From assembly GCA_000149225.2 (NCBI GenBank), contig CM000687.1, positions 858,501 through 922,500 on the forward strand: a DNA stretch of 64,000 nt. The letters run 5' to 3'. The notes under the pieces were generated by a model that was not told the DNA's origin, did no database searches, and saw nothing but the letters and a program-made list of their open reading frames with translations. Positions 1 through 9,458 of this stretch are shown piece after piece. Every line of letters starts with the position of its first letter. Within the stretch, counting starts at the first letter, position 1. Position numbers and translations under genes: made by a program. This DNA comes from Lachancea kluyveri NRRL Y-12651. Taxonomy: Eukaryota; Ascomycota; Saccharomycetes; Saccharomycetales; Saccharomycetaceae.

Positions 1-1538
1 ATCAATCAGGGGACAAAGCTGGTGTAAATAGCAATAGCAAGGATTGGAGAATTGGACAAATCGGAATATCTGGAATCAACAAATTTGAAATGTCTCTGAT
101 AATGAAAGGCAAAAGTGAACCCATAGTTTCTGAATTTTTGGGCCATGGTATCATACGCCTATTCAAAACAAGCGATGCGGCATCTGCAGTAGAAGAGTGC
201 AATCTAACCAGAGTCCAAGGCGATGACACAATGGTAAGTATTCTTTTTGTGCCAACGTATCTTACGGCTCATGAGTTGCTTCAGTACTTTCTTGGAGATG
301 GAGTCGTTAGTAAAATATCACATTTCAGAATTTTAAGGAATTTTAAGGATATGGGGTTTAAATTTATGGTTTTGATGAAGTTTAGAGACTCCCTGAGTGC
401 CAAAAATTTTAAGGAAGAATTTAACGGTAAAAAGTTCAATGCTATGGATCCGGAGACGTGTCACGTTGTATATATCAAGGAGGTCGTGTTTAAAAAGAGA
501 CTGCTTCCAGAGGACTGCAAATCGGACTTTCCCTATCTGTTGCATGATCCCTTTACGAATGAACTCACCACCAAGGGTATCGATCGAGAATTCCCCAGCT
601 GTCCGGTATGCCTTGAACGCATGGACTCGGATATCACAGGCTTGATTACCATTCCATGCCAGCATACCTTCCACTGCCAGTGCTTGGACAAGTGGAAGGA
701 TAGCCGCTGTCCGGTCTGCAGATATTCCAACCTAAAGCTCACCAGAGGGAACCTGTTGAAACAAGGCGGTGACGTGTGCTCGATATGTGGCGCTACTGAT
801 AGTCTATGGATGTGCTTAATCTGCGGCAACGTAGGGTGTGGCCGTTACAACTCTAAGCATGCAATCCAGCATTACGAAAAAACGTCTCATTGTTTTGCAA
901 TGGACATTGCCACACAACGGGTTTGGGACTACGCCGGAGACAACTACGTCCACAGGCTGGTCCAAAACGAAGTAGATGGGAAGCTGGTAGAAGTTGGATC
1001 ATCCTCCCGCGAAGGTGGCAATATGAAACACAATAAGGAGTACCATCTCGAGTACGTCCAGGTACTAATCTCCCAACTAGAATCCCAAAGAGAGTACTAC
1101 GAGAGTAAATTGCAGCAGACGTACGAACTAATAGACACCAAGAAGGACAAAACCGACGACATTAAACAACTGCAGGAGTCCGTGAGACAGCTGAAACTGC
1201 AGGTGGGCTTCTCGCAAGAAGCCCACAGGGTGAACCTAGAACGACTTGAAAATGAGTTGAAGGGCGAAAGGCTGGTCACCAAGGGCCTTCAAGAGAACTT
1301 GGACCATATCACGAAGAAGTACGAAAAGTTGCAAAAAGACCACGACACAGCGCTCCAACAGAAGCAAGATCTACAGGAACAGGTGACAGACCTCATGTTC
1401 TACCTCGAGTCGCAGGAGAAATTTAAAGATGCAGATGAAAGTGTCAAAGAGGGAACCATTATAGTGAAACCCAGGAATCAAACTAGTGCTGCCAATAAGA
1501 AAAAGAACAAAAAAAAAAACCAAAAAGGTAGGTGTTGA
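1..1538 (+). CDS. ETP1: ETP1 (BRAP2-type RING/UBP-zinc-finger protein), 5' end outside window
   Basis: The frame is open from base 3 with no stop before the first internal ATG at 90, so the window edge cuts the gene. S. cerevisiae Etp1 has about 585 residues, so roughly 75-100 are missing. Counting from the ATG at 90, a RING-H2 finger (CPVC ... CQHTFHCQC ... CPVC) starts at residue 171. A UBP-type zinc finger (CSICG ... CGRY ... H) starts near 230. A long coiled coil covers about 310-450, followed by a lysine-rich tail. This order matches the BRAP2/IMP family. In S. cerevisiae the protein is linked to ethanol tolerance and turnover of transcription factors; a ubiquitin-ligase role is inferred from the RING. 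The S. cerevisiae neighbour PRS3 follows in the same orientation. Confidence 0.93.
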   Translation, partial: QSGDKAGVNSNSKDWRIGQIGISGINKFEMSLIMKGKSEPIVSEFLGHGIIRLFKTSDAASAVEECNLTRVQGDDTMVSILFVPTYLTAHELLQYFLGDGVVSKISHFRILRNFKDMGFKFMVLMKFRDSLSAKNFKEEFNGKKFNAMDPETCHVVYIKEVVFKKRLLPEDCKSDFPYLLHDPFTNELTTKGIDREFPSCPVCLERMDSDITGLITIPCQHTFHCQCLDKWKDSRCPVCRYSNLKLTRGNLLKQGGDVCSICGATDSLWMCLICGNVGCGRYNSKHAIQHYEKTSHCFAMDIATQRVWDYAGDNYVHRLVQNEVDGKLVEVGSSSREGGNMKHNKEYHLEYVQVLISQLESQREYYESKLQQTYELIDTKKDKTDDIKQLQESVRQLKLQVGFSQEAHRVNLERLENELKGERLVTKGLQENLDHITKKYEKLQKDHDTALQQKQDLQEQVTDLMFYLESQEKFKDADESVKEGTIIVKPRNQTSAANKKKNKKKNQKGRC

Positions 1539-2174
1539 GGGCTCAACTGGTTCTGTTAGAGACTGTCCTCAGCCCTGCCAAGGACCAAGAACAGCTTTGG
1601 CAGCTGACTCAACCGGTTACGGGCAAATCTACGGCGTTCCGTTTAGTACTCCACGGCAATGGTCGATACCACAGGCCTGAAACAGGATTGCTCTCAGAAT
1701 ATGAACCTTGATCGAAACTGTTTTCCAACGCTCTCGATGTGCTTCAGAGTCCTCTCCGGTTTGAGGAAACTCTCAAAACTTAGGATATCATCGTTATTCT
1801 CAGTTTCCCGGATTTCGTCGGCTTTTTCTTGAAAGCGAGATATCAAAGCGGAAATATTCGCACTAACCGTTGTGGTCACCCGGACGGCTGTCTTCGGTTT
1901 GGGGGGATGCGCCATTCCTTTGGAAAATTTTTCTTTTCGTCTCTTCCTCATCTCCTGGAAAATTGCGTATCGTTTCCAGACAACCGCTTCATCCGAAGTA
2001 TCTATCTTTCTTGTTTTAATGCTCTAAGTAATCATAAATACTTGACCGTTTTCAGGTTCTCCTTTACTTCGCTGTCTCGAGCTCCTTCTTCGCTCTCCTT
2101 TCTTTTACTCTTCGTTGTCCTTCTACTCTTCTCGAAGAACTTTTGACTCTGTCCGATATCAAACACATTTTACA
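1539..2174. other. Intergenic region ETP1-PRS3
   Basis: About 640 bases between two genes on the same strand. The right part is pyrimidine-rich (runs of TTCTC/CTTCT), typical of a yeast promoter, and belongs to PRS3. The only other structure I see is a minus-strand open frame at 1694-1951, listed separately. Confidence 0.6.
1694..1951 (-). CDS. Small ORF of unknown function (85 aa), tentative
   Basis: An ATG-started minus-strand frame of 85 codons between ETP1 and PRS3; a second ATG at codon 13 would give 73 residues. The product is hydrophilic. It has a basic start (MRKRRKEKF), a Pro/Lys patch (HPPKPKTAVR) and a predicted helical acidic middle (SRFQEKADEIRE). It has no membrane segment or signal peptide. 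I do not recognise the protein. It shadows no gene on the other strand and its composition looks more protein-like than the other intergenic frames, which is the whole argument for listing it. It may be a chance ORF. Confidence 0.35.
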   Translation of the reverse strand: MRKRRKEKFSKGMAHPPKPKTAVRVTTTVSANISALISRFQEKADEIRETENNDDILSFESFLKPERTLKHIESVGKQFRSRFIF

Positions 2175-3137
2175 ATGGCCTCAAACTCTATCAAACTACT
2201 GGCACCCGATGTTCATAGGGGTCTTGCTGAACTGGTCGCCAAAAGACTAGGCCTGAAACTAGCTGATTCCAAGCTAAAGAGAGATCCAAGTGGCGAAGTC
2301 TCCTTCTCTATCGGTGAATCCGTTAGAGACCAAGACATCTACATCATCACTCAGATTGGTTCAGGTATTGTTAATGATCGTGTTTTAGAGCTGTTGATTA
2401 TGATCAACGCCTCCAAGACTGCCTCCGCTAGAAGAATTACTGCGGTGATTCCAAACTTTCCTTATGCTAGACAAGATAGAAAGGATAAGAGTCGTGCTCC
2501 GATTACTGCTAAGCTAATGGCAGATATGCTAACCACTGCTGGCTGTGATCATGTCATTACCATGGATTTGCATGCTTCTCAGATCCAAGGTTTCTTTGAC
2601 GTCCCAGTGGACAATCTGTACGCAGAACCGAGTGTCGTTAGATATATCAAAGAACAGATTCCATACAAGGAGTCGATTATCATTTCACCGGACGCCGGTG
2701 GTGCCAAGAGAGCTGCGGCTCTTGCCGACCGTTTGGACCTGAATTTCGCGTTGATTCACAAGGAAAGAGCTCGTGCCAATGAGGTTTCCCGTATGGTCCT
2801 TGTCGGCGATGTCACCGATAAGATCTGTATCATTGTGGATGACATGGCCGACACCTGTGGTACTTTGGCCAAGGCTGCTGAGGTTTTACTGGACAATCGT
2901 GCCAAATCCGTTATTGCCATCGTCACACATGGTGTCTTGTCCGGTAGAGCCATAGAAAACATCAACAACTCTAAATTGGATAGAGTCGTCTGTACGAACA
3001 CTGTTCCATTCGAAGAAAAAATGAAACAGTGTCCAAAGTTGGACGTTATCGACGTTAGCGCTGTCTTGGCTGAGAGTATTCGTCGTTTGCATAATGGTGA
3101 AAGTATCTCCTACTTGTTCAAGAACTACCCAATGTAA
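2175..3137 (+). CDS. PRS3: Ribose-phosphate pyrophosphokinase subunit Prs3
   Basis: PRPP synthase makes phosphoribosyl pyrophosphate from ribose-5-phosphate and ATP for purine, pyrimidine, histidine, tryptophan and NAD synthesis; yeast uses hetero-oligomers of several Prs subunits. I start at the ATG at 2175 ([16 protein letters not shown]), which gives 320 residues, the same as S. cerevisiae Prs3. The longer open frame from 2115 has no ATG at its start. Visible motifs are the metal-binding [11 protein letters not shown] and the PRPP-binding loop [10 protein letters not shown]. Identity with the S. cerevisiae protein looks very high, including the ending SYLFKNYP. The gene converges on the HAD gene, with about 150 bases between them. 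Confidence 0.97.
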   Translation: MASNSIKLLAPDVHRGLAELVAKRLGLKLADSKLKRDPSGEVSFSIGESVRDQDIYIITQIGSGIVNDRVLELLIMINASKTASARRITAVIPNFPYARQDRKDKSRAPITAKLMADMLTTAGCDHVITMDLHASQIQGFFDVPVDNLYAEPSVVRYIKEQIPYKESIIISPDAGGAKRAAALADRLDLNFALIHKERARANEVSRMVLVGDVTDKICIIVDDMADTCGTLAKAAEVLLDNRAKSVIAIVTHGVLSGRAIENINNSKLDRVVCTNTVPFEEKMKQCPKLDVIDVSAVLAESIRRLHNGESISYLFKNYPM

Positions 3138-3291
3138 TCTAAGGGTGTAGTATAACAAGTACAGAAGACGGGAGGAACAGGGACATGATGCCTCGCTTAT
3201 ATCATTTTTTGTATTTTATTTAAGGAAATGAAAAGAAACAAAATATATTTTCGGAGGATCAAAGATTGCGATTTACGCTTCTATGCTCATT

Positions 3292-4085
3292 TCATAAACC
3301 AAACTTTTCCTTATCGAAGTCTTCTAAAGATTTCAGCAACTCGCCTCTGCCTTCCAATATGGCATCGGTGTCGCCCAAAACTTCGAATGCATGAGGATGA
3401 GGAACCCAAACGACATAAGCGTTTGCAGCTTTACCAGCCTGGACACCAGGAACACCATCTTCAAATATTATGCACTCTTCGGGCTTAATGTCGGTGCCAA
3501 ACTTCTTGTTTAAACCGTTCAATCCCAAATGCCAAATATCCGGGAAAGGCTTACCTCTTCCCTTTGGAATCCTAGGATCATCACCTGTGATTATAACGTC
3601 GAACAGATCGAACCCGTGTCTCAGGTGACTGGTCTTACCGTGATATTTCATTTTGGCAGAAGAGGTACACAAGGCTATTGGAATGTTCTGTGATTTCAGA
3701 TACTGGATTAAGTCTAGCGCACCGGGTAAGAACTCACAAGAACTCCATTTCGATGTTTGTATTTGAACGTTCTTACGGTCAAATTCTTCCGGCGTGAAAG
3801 GCAATTCGTAGTGAGCAATAACCTTTTTACAAGCTTCTGCACCTGGCAAACCTTGTAGCTGAATCTTCACATCCCAAGTAAGTGGGCCTTTTCCATGTTG
3901 CCCCAATATTTCATTGGTAACTGTGGTATAGATATCTTCTGTATTGATTAACAATCCGTCCATATCGAAAAGACATGCTTTTACTCTATCAGATATAAAG
4001 GTCAGTCAATGGTAAAAAAAAAAAAGGCTAAAGCAAGTCCCTTCGAGGTTTTGACCTCTTAAACATACTGTTTTGGGTGAGACAT
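3292..4085 (-). CDS. HAD-family hydrolase (YKL033W-A orthologue), two exons
   Basis: A HAD-superfamily phosphatase of the beta-phosphoglucomutase/GS1 type; the substrate is not established. The large exon (3292-3985) has no ATG before the catalytic motif DMDGLL, and an in-frame TGA lies just upstream. The missing N-terminus comes from a short exon at 4069-4085 coding MSHPK plus two bases. It is joined across an intron at 3986-4068, giving a continuous start MSHPKQVKACLFDMDGLL. The spliced product has 236 residues, as in S. cerevisiae YKL033W-A, which I know as intronless. Later HAD motifs are visible: ALCTSS, a GKPFPDIW region and IFEDGVPGV. A plain ORF call starts at the ATG inside the DxD motif (3963) and loses the nucleophile Asp. 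Confidence 0.9.
3986..4068 (-). other. Spliceosomal intron in the HAD-family gene (83 nt)
   Basis: Read on the minus strand, the intron starts with the consensus GTATGT, carries a polyT run, then a branch-site-like TTGACTGAC, and ends in TAG about 15-20 bases later. Joining CA to AGTAAAAGCATG restores the reading frame and the expected N-terminus with the HAD DxD motif. The branch sequence departs from the strict S. cerevisiae TACTAAC but fits the looser yeast pattern. I found no ATG-started alternative that includes the DxD motif. Confidence 0.85.
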
Positions 4086-4640
4086 TGTGATGTTTTACCT
4101 GTGCTTGCAACGTGAGCTTTGATTACTCTACGTGTAGTCCATGTGGTGTCATGTACTTTTTTTTTCTTATATACGAGAAAAAGACGGCTCGAATGCCGGT
4201 GGTTGAAAAATAATGCCTGCGATAAACTTTAAGGACAATGTATAGAAATACAAAAAAAAAAAAAAAAGAGCTATCCTAGAAGAAAATCAATTATTTAAGC
4301 TTTTGCCCTGCAAAATGCGTCTAAATTTACTGTATTACAAACACTAGGCTCCATTTTAAAGCCAAGTAGTTTATACAGCTCGAGGTTGATGGGGCCTCAC
4401 TTGCTTCTTACGTTGTCATACCATTATCTACCTGGTTGACAAAATACATGAATAATTGTGTCAAAAGAAACTGTTCCGAATATTTGGAAAAAATCTTATC
4501 AGTGGTGTGGTCCCTGGATGACAAGCAGATAGGGTATTATTGATGCATGAGATTCTCATATTATTCAGTCGTTTCCGAGTGCGGGACCTATACAGTAATC
4601 TAGTTACCAGGATCGCAGGCATTATTACCTTTTGTACAAA
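4086..4640. other. Intergenic region between the HAD gene and TUL1
   Basis: This stretch serves as HAD-gene promoter and TUL1 terminator. It has homopolymer runs (A at about 4253-4267) and AT-rich sequence. I see no ORF, tRNA or repeat element in it. Confidence 0.6.
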
Positions 4641-6896
4641 TCATAAAGGAGGTAATGGCGCCCTGCAGACTGGACACTGTAGCTTGTAGCTCATCCAGCT
4701 TTCCAAACATTGGGTATGGAAAATGTGACCACAGGGGGTCACCATATAACTGTTAATATCCACTTTGTGAGTCTCTTCGATATCGCTCACGTATATTGGA
4801 ACATCAGTCATACAGATAGCACAATCAATACAGTAATCCGATGAACATCCGTGTTCTAACAGATCAGCCGATGTTATTGACTTGTGATAAGAGTAGCCTT
4901 CAGGGATAGCGTGTTTGGATAGGAACCAGCGTGCTCCTAGAATATCCTGAGAATACAAGATAGATATCTGGAAAAACAACCATAAACACAGGATTACAGT
5001 AAACTTCACATCTTTATGATGACGAAATACGTTAGAGGAATATGTGAACACGTAAATTACTGGAGCAATTCTTATTATTGTCGTTCCAATAATGAATTTC
5101 CACAATAGAGGTGGTTTATTCTGTCTTTGTTGTTGAATGTCTTCCATATTACGTCTTCTTCTTGGTTGGTTTCCCTTTATTACATTCCTGAATATTTGTG
5201 GAATCCAGTACGAGTTCAAAACAGTGATAGCACAGTATTCGAAAGTGGTACGCAAATCCTTTGGCCAAGACATTGAGCTTAGTATTACAAAGGTGGAAAT
5301 AGTAAGCGTGAAAATAAATCTACCATAAAACCCACTACTGATAGAAGACTCGTCTGGAATGGTGGTGTTGGTTCTTGCTGGTAGGGCCTCATCGGTACTG
5401 CCACGTAGCAAAGTCATTATACCGACATTGCGTTCGTTTACCTGGGAAGCGTAAACAGAAATCAGGTAACGCGTTTCGAAAATGGAAGCTAGTATGAAAC
5501 ACGCAAATGCACTGATAATTAACGGGAGGTACAGTTCTTTGATAACATTTGAAGCCATAAAGTATAAAAACGCGAGAGACCCATCAACAAAGTTCATCAT
5601 GGAAAAACACCAAAACGAAATCTTGTTAACACTCGATGGTGTATTGGTGTGGTGCATTTGGCTTAGTAACAAGTATATCTGGGCGGCAAACAAACTAATT
5701 CCAAACAATAAGTGCCTTTTGATTGTTCTTATCTGCAACTCGTAGCGGGGACCTTTAACATTGTTAAATTGGAGCATAACCCCACAATCTGGGGAGTAAA
5801 GCAGCCCAGAAGATATATTGATTGGGGGCAAGTGTGATAGATTAGCAGGTCTACCAACTGGCCAATTCAGCTCATCGTCAATCATTTTTATTTGGTCTGG
5901 TGTAAAATCTTTCCATGGTTCCAGTTGTAAGAAGGCTAAATATTCACATTTGTAATTCGCAGAATTGTACCAATCCTGTAAATGGGCCATGGTCAGAGTA
6001 CTAACGTAATCGGACGCATTCCAGTACTGATTTATCAGTGTAGAAACCTCCTTAAACTCATTTTCATCGTTTTCCTTTGTGTTTACGTAGTGAGGAAATG
6101 CAAACAATGAGTGATACTTTGCACTTTCCGACATTGCCAAAATCTTACCCTTGTCGATATCATAAACAGCTTTTGCTCCAAAGGAGTGTTTTTCGTGCTC
6201 TTCCTTATCGTAGAAATCTATCTGTAAATGTAGCAACTTCCACTTATCACTTCGAGTGTTAAAAAGCTGACCCTTTTTCGAGTTAAAGCCAGAATCAGGT
6301 GATATTTTATCTATATGGCTTATCTGGACCATGATTTCGCCTTTGTCGAAAGTCACGTTGTGAAGCTCGCCATATTGAGGCCAATCTTCAGGATACTCTT
6401 CACCATCAGATGGCTGAATCTGAGAAAAATCGGTTGGAGGTTCAAAAAACTTTGGAATTGGCATTGGTATTTTCTCAAACTGGTTTGATTTTAAATGCAC
6501 ATGGCCGTGCAAAGTACTCGTTATATTCGGTGGGTACATGCCTTTTTCACTATTCCAAACGTTCTCGTTGATTTCCGTGATGACTTCGTTCGGTAGAACC
6601 ATATAATTCTGAGATTCGTCCCATGAGATATAGTCCTTTCCCTCAATTGGATAGGTGGCATTTCTATTCGGATCATCTAGAGCATCTTGGTAGCTTAACT
6701 TCCAGCCGGTAATATTTTGAAAGTTGCTGTCGTATGTCATATTCCGAAATTGCCTATATTCCGTTTTGATTTGGTCCTTTAAGGTCTGCAACTGGTTGAA
6801 CTCATACTGAGAGGTGACACCGTCTCCCGAAGGATTAGAGAAAACAAAGAATAGTAAGATTACTACAAATATTATAGTATTACCATCGATCTCCAT
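4641..6896 (-). CDS. TUL1: Tul1, Golgi/endosomal transmembrane RING ubiquitin ligase
   Basis: Tul1 is the RING E3 of the Dsc complex; it ubiquitinates membrane proteins at the Golgi, endosome and vacuole for sorting or degradation. I start at MEIDGNTIIF (ATG at 6896), giving 751 residues against about 758 in S. cerevisiae. The frame continues upstream to 7049, but that part does not resemble the family. A hydrophobic signal/anchor covers residues 7-20. A large lumenal domain with several N-x-S/T sites follows to about 390. Several membrane helices lie between about 400 and 650. The C-terminus carries the RING (CAICMTDVPIY ... CGHIFHTQCLESW ... CPVC) and ends PLPPL as in S. cerevisiae. Confidence 0.97.
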   Translation of the reverse strand: MEIDGNTIIFVVILLFFVFSNPSGDGVTSQYEFNQLQTLKDQIKTEYRQFRNMTYDSNFQNITGWKLSYQDALDDPNRNATYPIEGKDYISWDESQNYMVLPNEVITEINENVWNSEKGMYPPNITSTLHGHVHLKSNQFEKIPMPIPKFFEPPTDFSQIQPSDGEEYPEDWPQYGELHNVTFDKGEIMVQISHIDKISPDSGFNSKKGQLFNTRSDKWKLLHLQIDFYDKEEHEKHSFGAKAVYDIDKGKILAMSESAKYHSLFAFPHYVNTKENDENEFKEVSTLINQYWNASDYVSTLTMAHLQDWYNSANYKCEYLAFLQLEPWKDFTPDQIKMIDDELNWPVGRPANLSHLPPINISSGLLYSPDCGVMLQFNNVKGPRYELQIRTIKRHLLFGISLFAAQIYLLLSQMHHTNTPSSVNKISFWCFSMMNFVDGSLAFLYFMASNVIKELYLPLIISAFACFILASIFETRYLISVYASQVNERNVGIMTLLRGSTDEALPARTNTTIPDESSISSGFYGRFIFTLTISTFVILSSMSWPKDLRTTFEYCAITVLNSYWIPQIFRNVIKGNQPRRRRNMEDIQQQRQNKPPLLWKFIIGTTIIRIAPVIYVFTYSSNVFRHHKDVKFTVILCLWLFFQISILYSQDILGARWFLSKHAIPEGYSYHKSITSADLLEHGCSSDYCIDCAICMTDVPIYVSDIEETHKVDINSYMVTPCGHIFHTQCLESWMSYKLQCPVCRAPLPPL

Positions 6897-7387
6897 GGTT
6901 TCCTTCTTGTTGGTTTTGTTGGCAGAGTATCTTACTCCTCTTTGTGATGGCGTTAGCAATGAAGTTAAGCTTACCAATGCCAAATTGAGATTGGCCAGAG
7001 AATTGATAGTTGTCGTAGAAACGTATATTATAAAGGATACAAAAAACAACCGTTTTCCGCCTGAAATTTTTGTACCAAATGCAATACGGAATATATAGAA
7101 ATCAAAGCACTGGAGTAACAGTGTTTATTTCACATAATACATGGAGAAACAGGTAACTATTGTCGGTTGTGCGAGCAATAGTGTAACGGGATTAATAAGT
7201 TACAAATATTGGTGACTAAAATGTACATGGCAACCAAAAACACACACACATACCGATTGGATGTTTTATACGATTCTCTTATCAATCAAGATAGATCAAC
7301 TGTATTTAATTATAATAAATGAATAAGAGAATGATGGTAGAAAGGGTGGCAAGCGGATAAATATACACAAACTCACACACGTGCTCC
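6897..7387. other. Intergenic region TUL1-UGP1
   Basis: TUL1 promoter next to the UGP1 3' end. It contains a short CACACACA run near 7240-7250 and AT-rich sequence. I see no gene. The N-terminal extension of the TUL1 open frame enters its left part but is probably not translated. Confidence 0.55.
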
Positions 7388-8887
7388 TCAATGCTCTAGG
7401 ATTTGCAAGTTACCCGTGATAACGACATTTTCTAGCACAGAACCATTTGGAATATCAATTCTTTGACCTTCGGAGCACACGATGATGACAGTACCTTTCA
7501 AAGTGACATTTTTGCCCAAAAACACATTACCAGTAATGGTCAAATGATCCAATTCGACGATCTTTGGAATGTGTGATATTCTGGAATTGAAACCAGAAAC
7601 CTTTTTGAAGTGCGAGCCCAATTTGATGAGCGGGTTTGGACCGAATCTGGATGGATCTAGCTTCAACGCACCATGTTCCAAGTAAAATAAATCGGATTTG
7701 ACTAGCAACAAATCAGAACAGGTTTTCACAGGTAGGAAACGAGACCTTGGAACCACAACACCATGTGCACCGTTGAAATGCCTGATGGCAGCACCACACG
7801 CGGTTTCCAGCTGTAGTACGTTGATTTCGTTGCCCCCCCTATTGATAGTCTTTTGGTTTGGAATGATTTCCATCTGTAGAGCAGAAGATTCGAGCAACCT
7901 CTTGATAGCCTTCAAGTTAATCCACAAGTTGTTTGTGTTGAAATTTTTAAATTTTCTGATGTTCTTGAATTCATCGACGTGTTCCTTGGGGACTTGGGCG
8001 ACTTCCAATAGACGGACTTGTCCATCGTAAGAGATTAAAGTACCACCTTTGACATCTGCTCTAGTCTTGTCGGTCAACTCCATGATGTACTCGGCACCGG
8101 TTTCGATCATGTGGTTCAAAATCTTCAAATCGACGGTGGCACCCAGGTTGTCACCGTTGGAGACAAACAGAATCTCTCTGCCCTGGGCGATCAAGGCATC
8201 CAATTCACCAGAGGCGTGCAAAGACTCAAACAAATCACCATGGCCCGGTGGGTACCAGGAGTCCAAGTCGTCGTCGTACGAAGATGGGACTGGCAAGAAA
8301 GAATCTCTAAAAACACGGGGATACCTGGACTGGTTAAAGGACCTGATCCTAATCCTGTTGGCGGTATACTTTTTGATCAAATGCTCGGTATCAGTATCGG
8401 TGTTGAAAGAGTTCATCAACAACAACGGAACGTCGCTGTCGTATTGCCTGTTCAAGTATTCGATTTGACGGACAGAAAGGTCCAAGAACGTGTTACCATC
8501 TCTTACTTCAATAACAGACTTGGGTCCAACACAACCCATGGAAGTACCCAAACCACCGTTTAGCTTCAAAACCACCAACTTGGACAAATTCGAAACGGTC
8601 TCGGGCTGTTGAGCAATAGTGGCGTAATCGACAACCTCTTCCGGATTTGGAGATTTGATCTTTTCCCAATGAAGAGTGCTGCCAGAGGCCTTTTCAATCA
8701 AGTATCTTCTAAACAAAGAGAAAAAGGAATCCAGCTCATTTTCGAACTTTGCACGTGTGGCTTCGTCCTTGACAGAGTCCGCCAACTTGTTCAAAGCGTT
8801 TCTCATTTGAGAAGCGGCAACACTATTTGTATTACTTTCAAAAGCATAAGTGGAATGGGTCTTAGTATGTTTCTTAACTTGAGACAT
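7388..8887 (-). CDS. UGP1: UTP-glucose-1-phosphate uridylyltransferase Ugp1
   Basis: The enzyme makes UDP-glucose from UTP and glucose-1-phosphate for glycogen, trehalose, beta-glucan and glycoprotein synthesis. I start at [18 protein letters not shown] (ATG at 8887), giving 499 residues, identical in length to S. cerevisiae Ugp1. Nine upstream codons in the open frame are not family-like. The nucleotide-binding motif [16 protein letters not shown] lies near residue 110. The C-terminal left-handed beta-helix ends GNLQILEH. Strongly biased codons suggest high expression. S. cerevisiae keeps a duplicate of this gene (YHL012W) at the other locus; here there is one copy in the merged row, as expected before the duplication. 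Confidence 0.98.
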   Translation of the reverse strand: MSQVKKHTKTHSTYAFESNTNSVAASQMRNALNKLADSVKDEATRAKFENELDSFFSLFRRYLIEKASGSTLHWEKIKSPNPEEVVDYATIAQQPETVSNLSKLVVLKLNGGLGTSMGCVGPKSVIEVRDGNTFLDLSVRQIEYLNRQYDSDVPLLLMNSFNTDTDTEHLIKKYTANRIRIRSFNQSRYPRVFRDSFLPVPSSYDDDLDSWYPPGHGDLFESLHASGELDALIAQGREILFVSNGDNLGATVDLKILNHMIETGAEYIMELTDKTRADVKGGTLISYDGQVRLLEVAQVPKEHVDEFKNIRKFKNFNTNNLWINLKAIKRLLESSALQMEIIPNQKTINRGGNEINVLQLETACGAAIRHFNGAHGVVVPRSRFLPVKTCSDLLLVKSDLFYLEHGALKLDPSRFGPNPLIKLGSHFKKVSGFNSRISHIPKIVELDHLTITGNVFLGKNVTLKGTVIIVCSEGQRIDIPNGSVLENVVITGNLQILEH

Positions 8888-9458
8888 GGATGTGGTTGTG
8901 TGTACGTGGAACAATTGATCTGAATCAAGGAGTTAAGCAAAGAGTCAGGTCGAGTATTTAGATCTTAGTAGAGACCAGATACCCCTATATAAGAAAATTT
9001 TTGTACCCATGTTCCAGCAAATTTTCGTCTTGTTCGGCGCGACGCAAAGGAACAAGAGGTGTTACCCCCATCACGTGCCCGTTGACACATAGGTCCACGC
9101 CTGGTCCTTCTTTTGCTACGGCTGAGATACTCGACGCTACAAAGGAGATAAGGCATTCAAGTTGAATTCGGTTACTACTTGAAAAATTGGATTGCTCAAT
9201 ACAATTGGCCTTGTAATTTGTCTTTTTATATATTCTAGAGAGCTAGCACGAGCTAGCATGAGTGAAGCAGATCACGTGCATCTGGATCGAAAGCACGCCT
9301 AAAAGAATGTGTTTTGTTTGTTTTCCTTATGGATTTAATCTGATCTATTTTTAGACGGTCACATGGCTTTGGTAATCAGAAAAAGCAGATAAGGCATAAA
9401 TGTTAAGAAAAAAAAAAAAAAAAAAAAAAAAGACAAGTATTTAGTATTACAAGGACTG
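8888..9458. promoter_or_regulatory. UGP1 promoter region with stress, E-box and TATA elements
   Basis: Upstream of UGP1 on the minus strand there is a stress-response-type CCCCT directly beside a TATATAA box (about 8979-8990). Two CACGTG E-boxes lie at 9072-9077 and 9273-9278. A short tandem repeat (AGCTAGCACG/AGCTAGCATG) lies at about 9241-9260. S. cerevisiae UGP1 is known to respond to Msn2/4, so the CCCCT-TATA pair fits. Whether Pho4, Cbf1 or another bHLH factor uses the E-boxes cannot be told from sequence. A long A run (about 9408-9431) lies just beyond the RGT1 stop. Confidence 0.5.
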
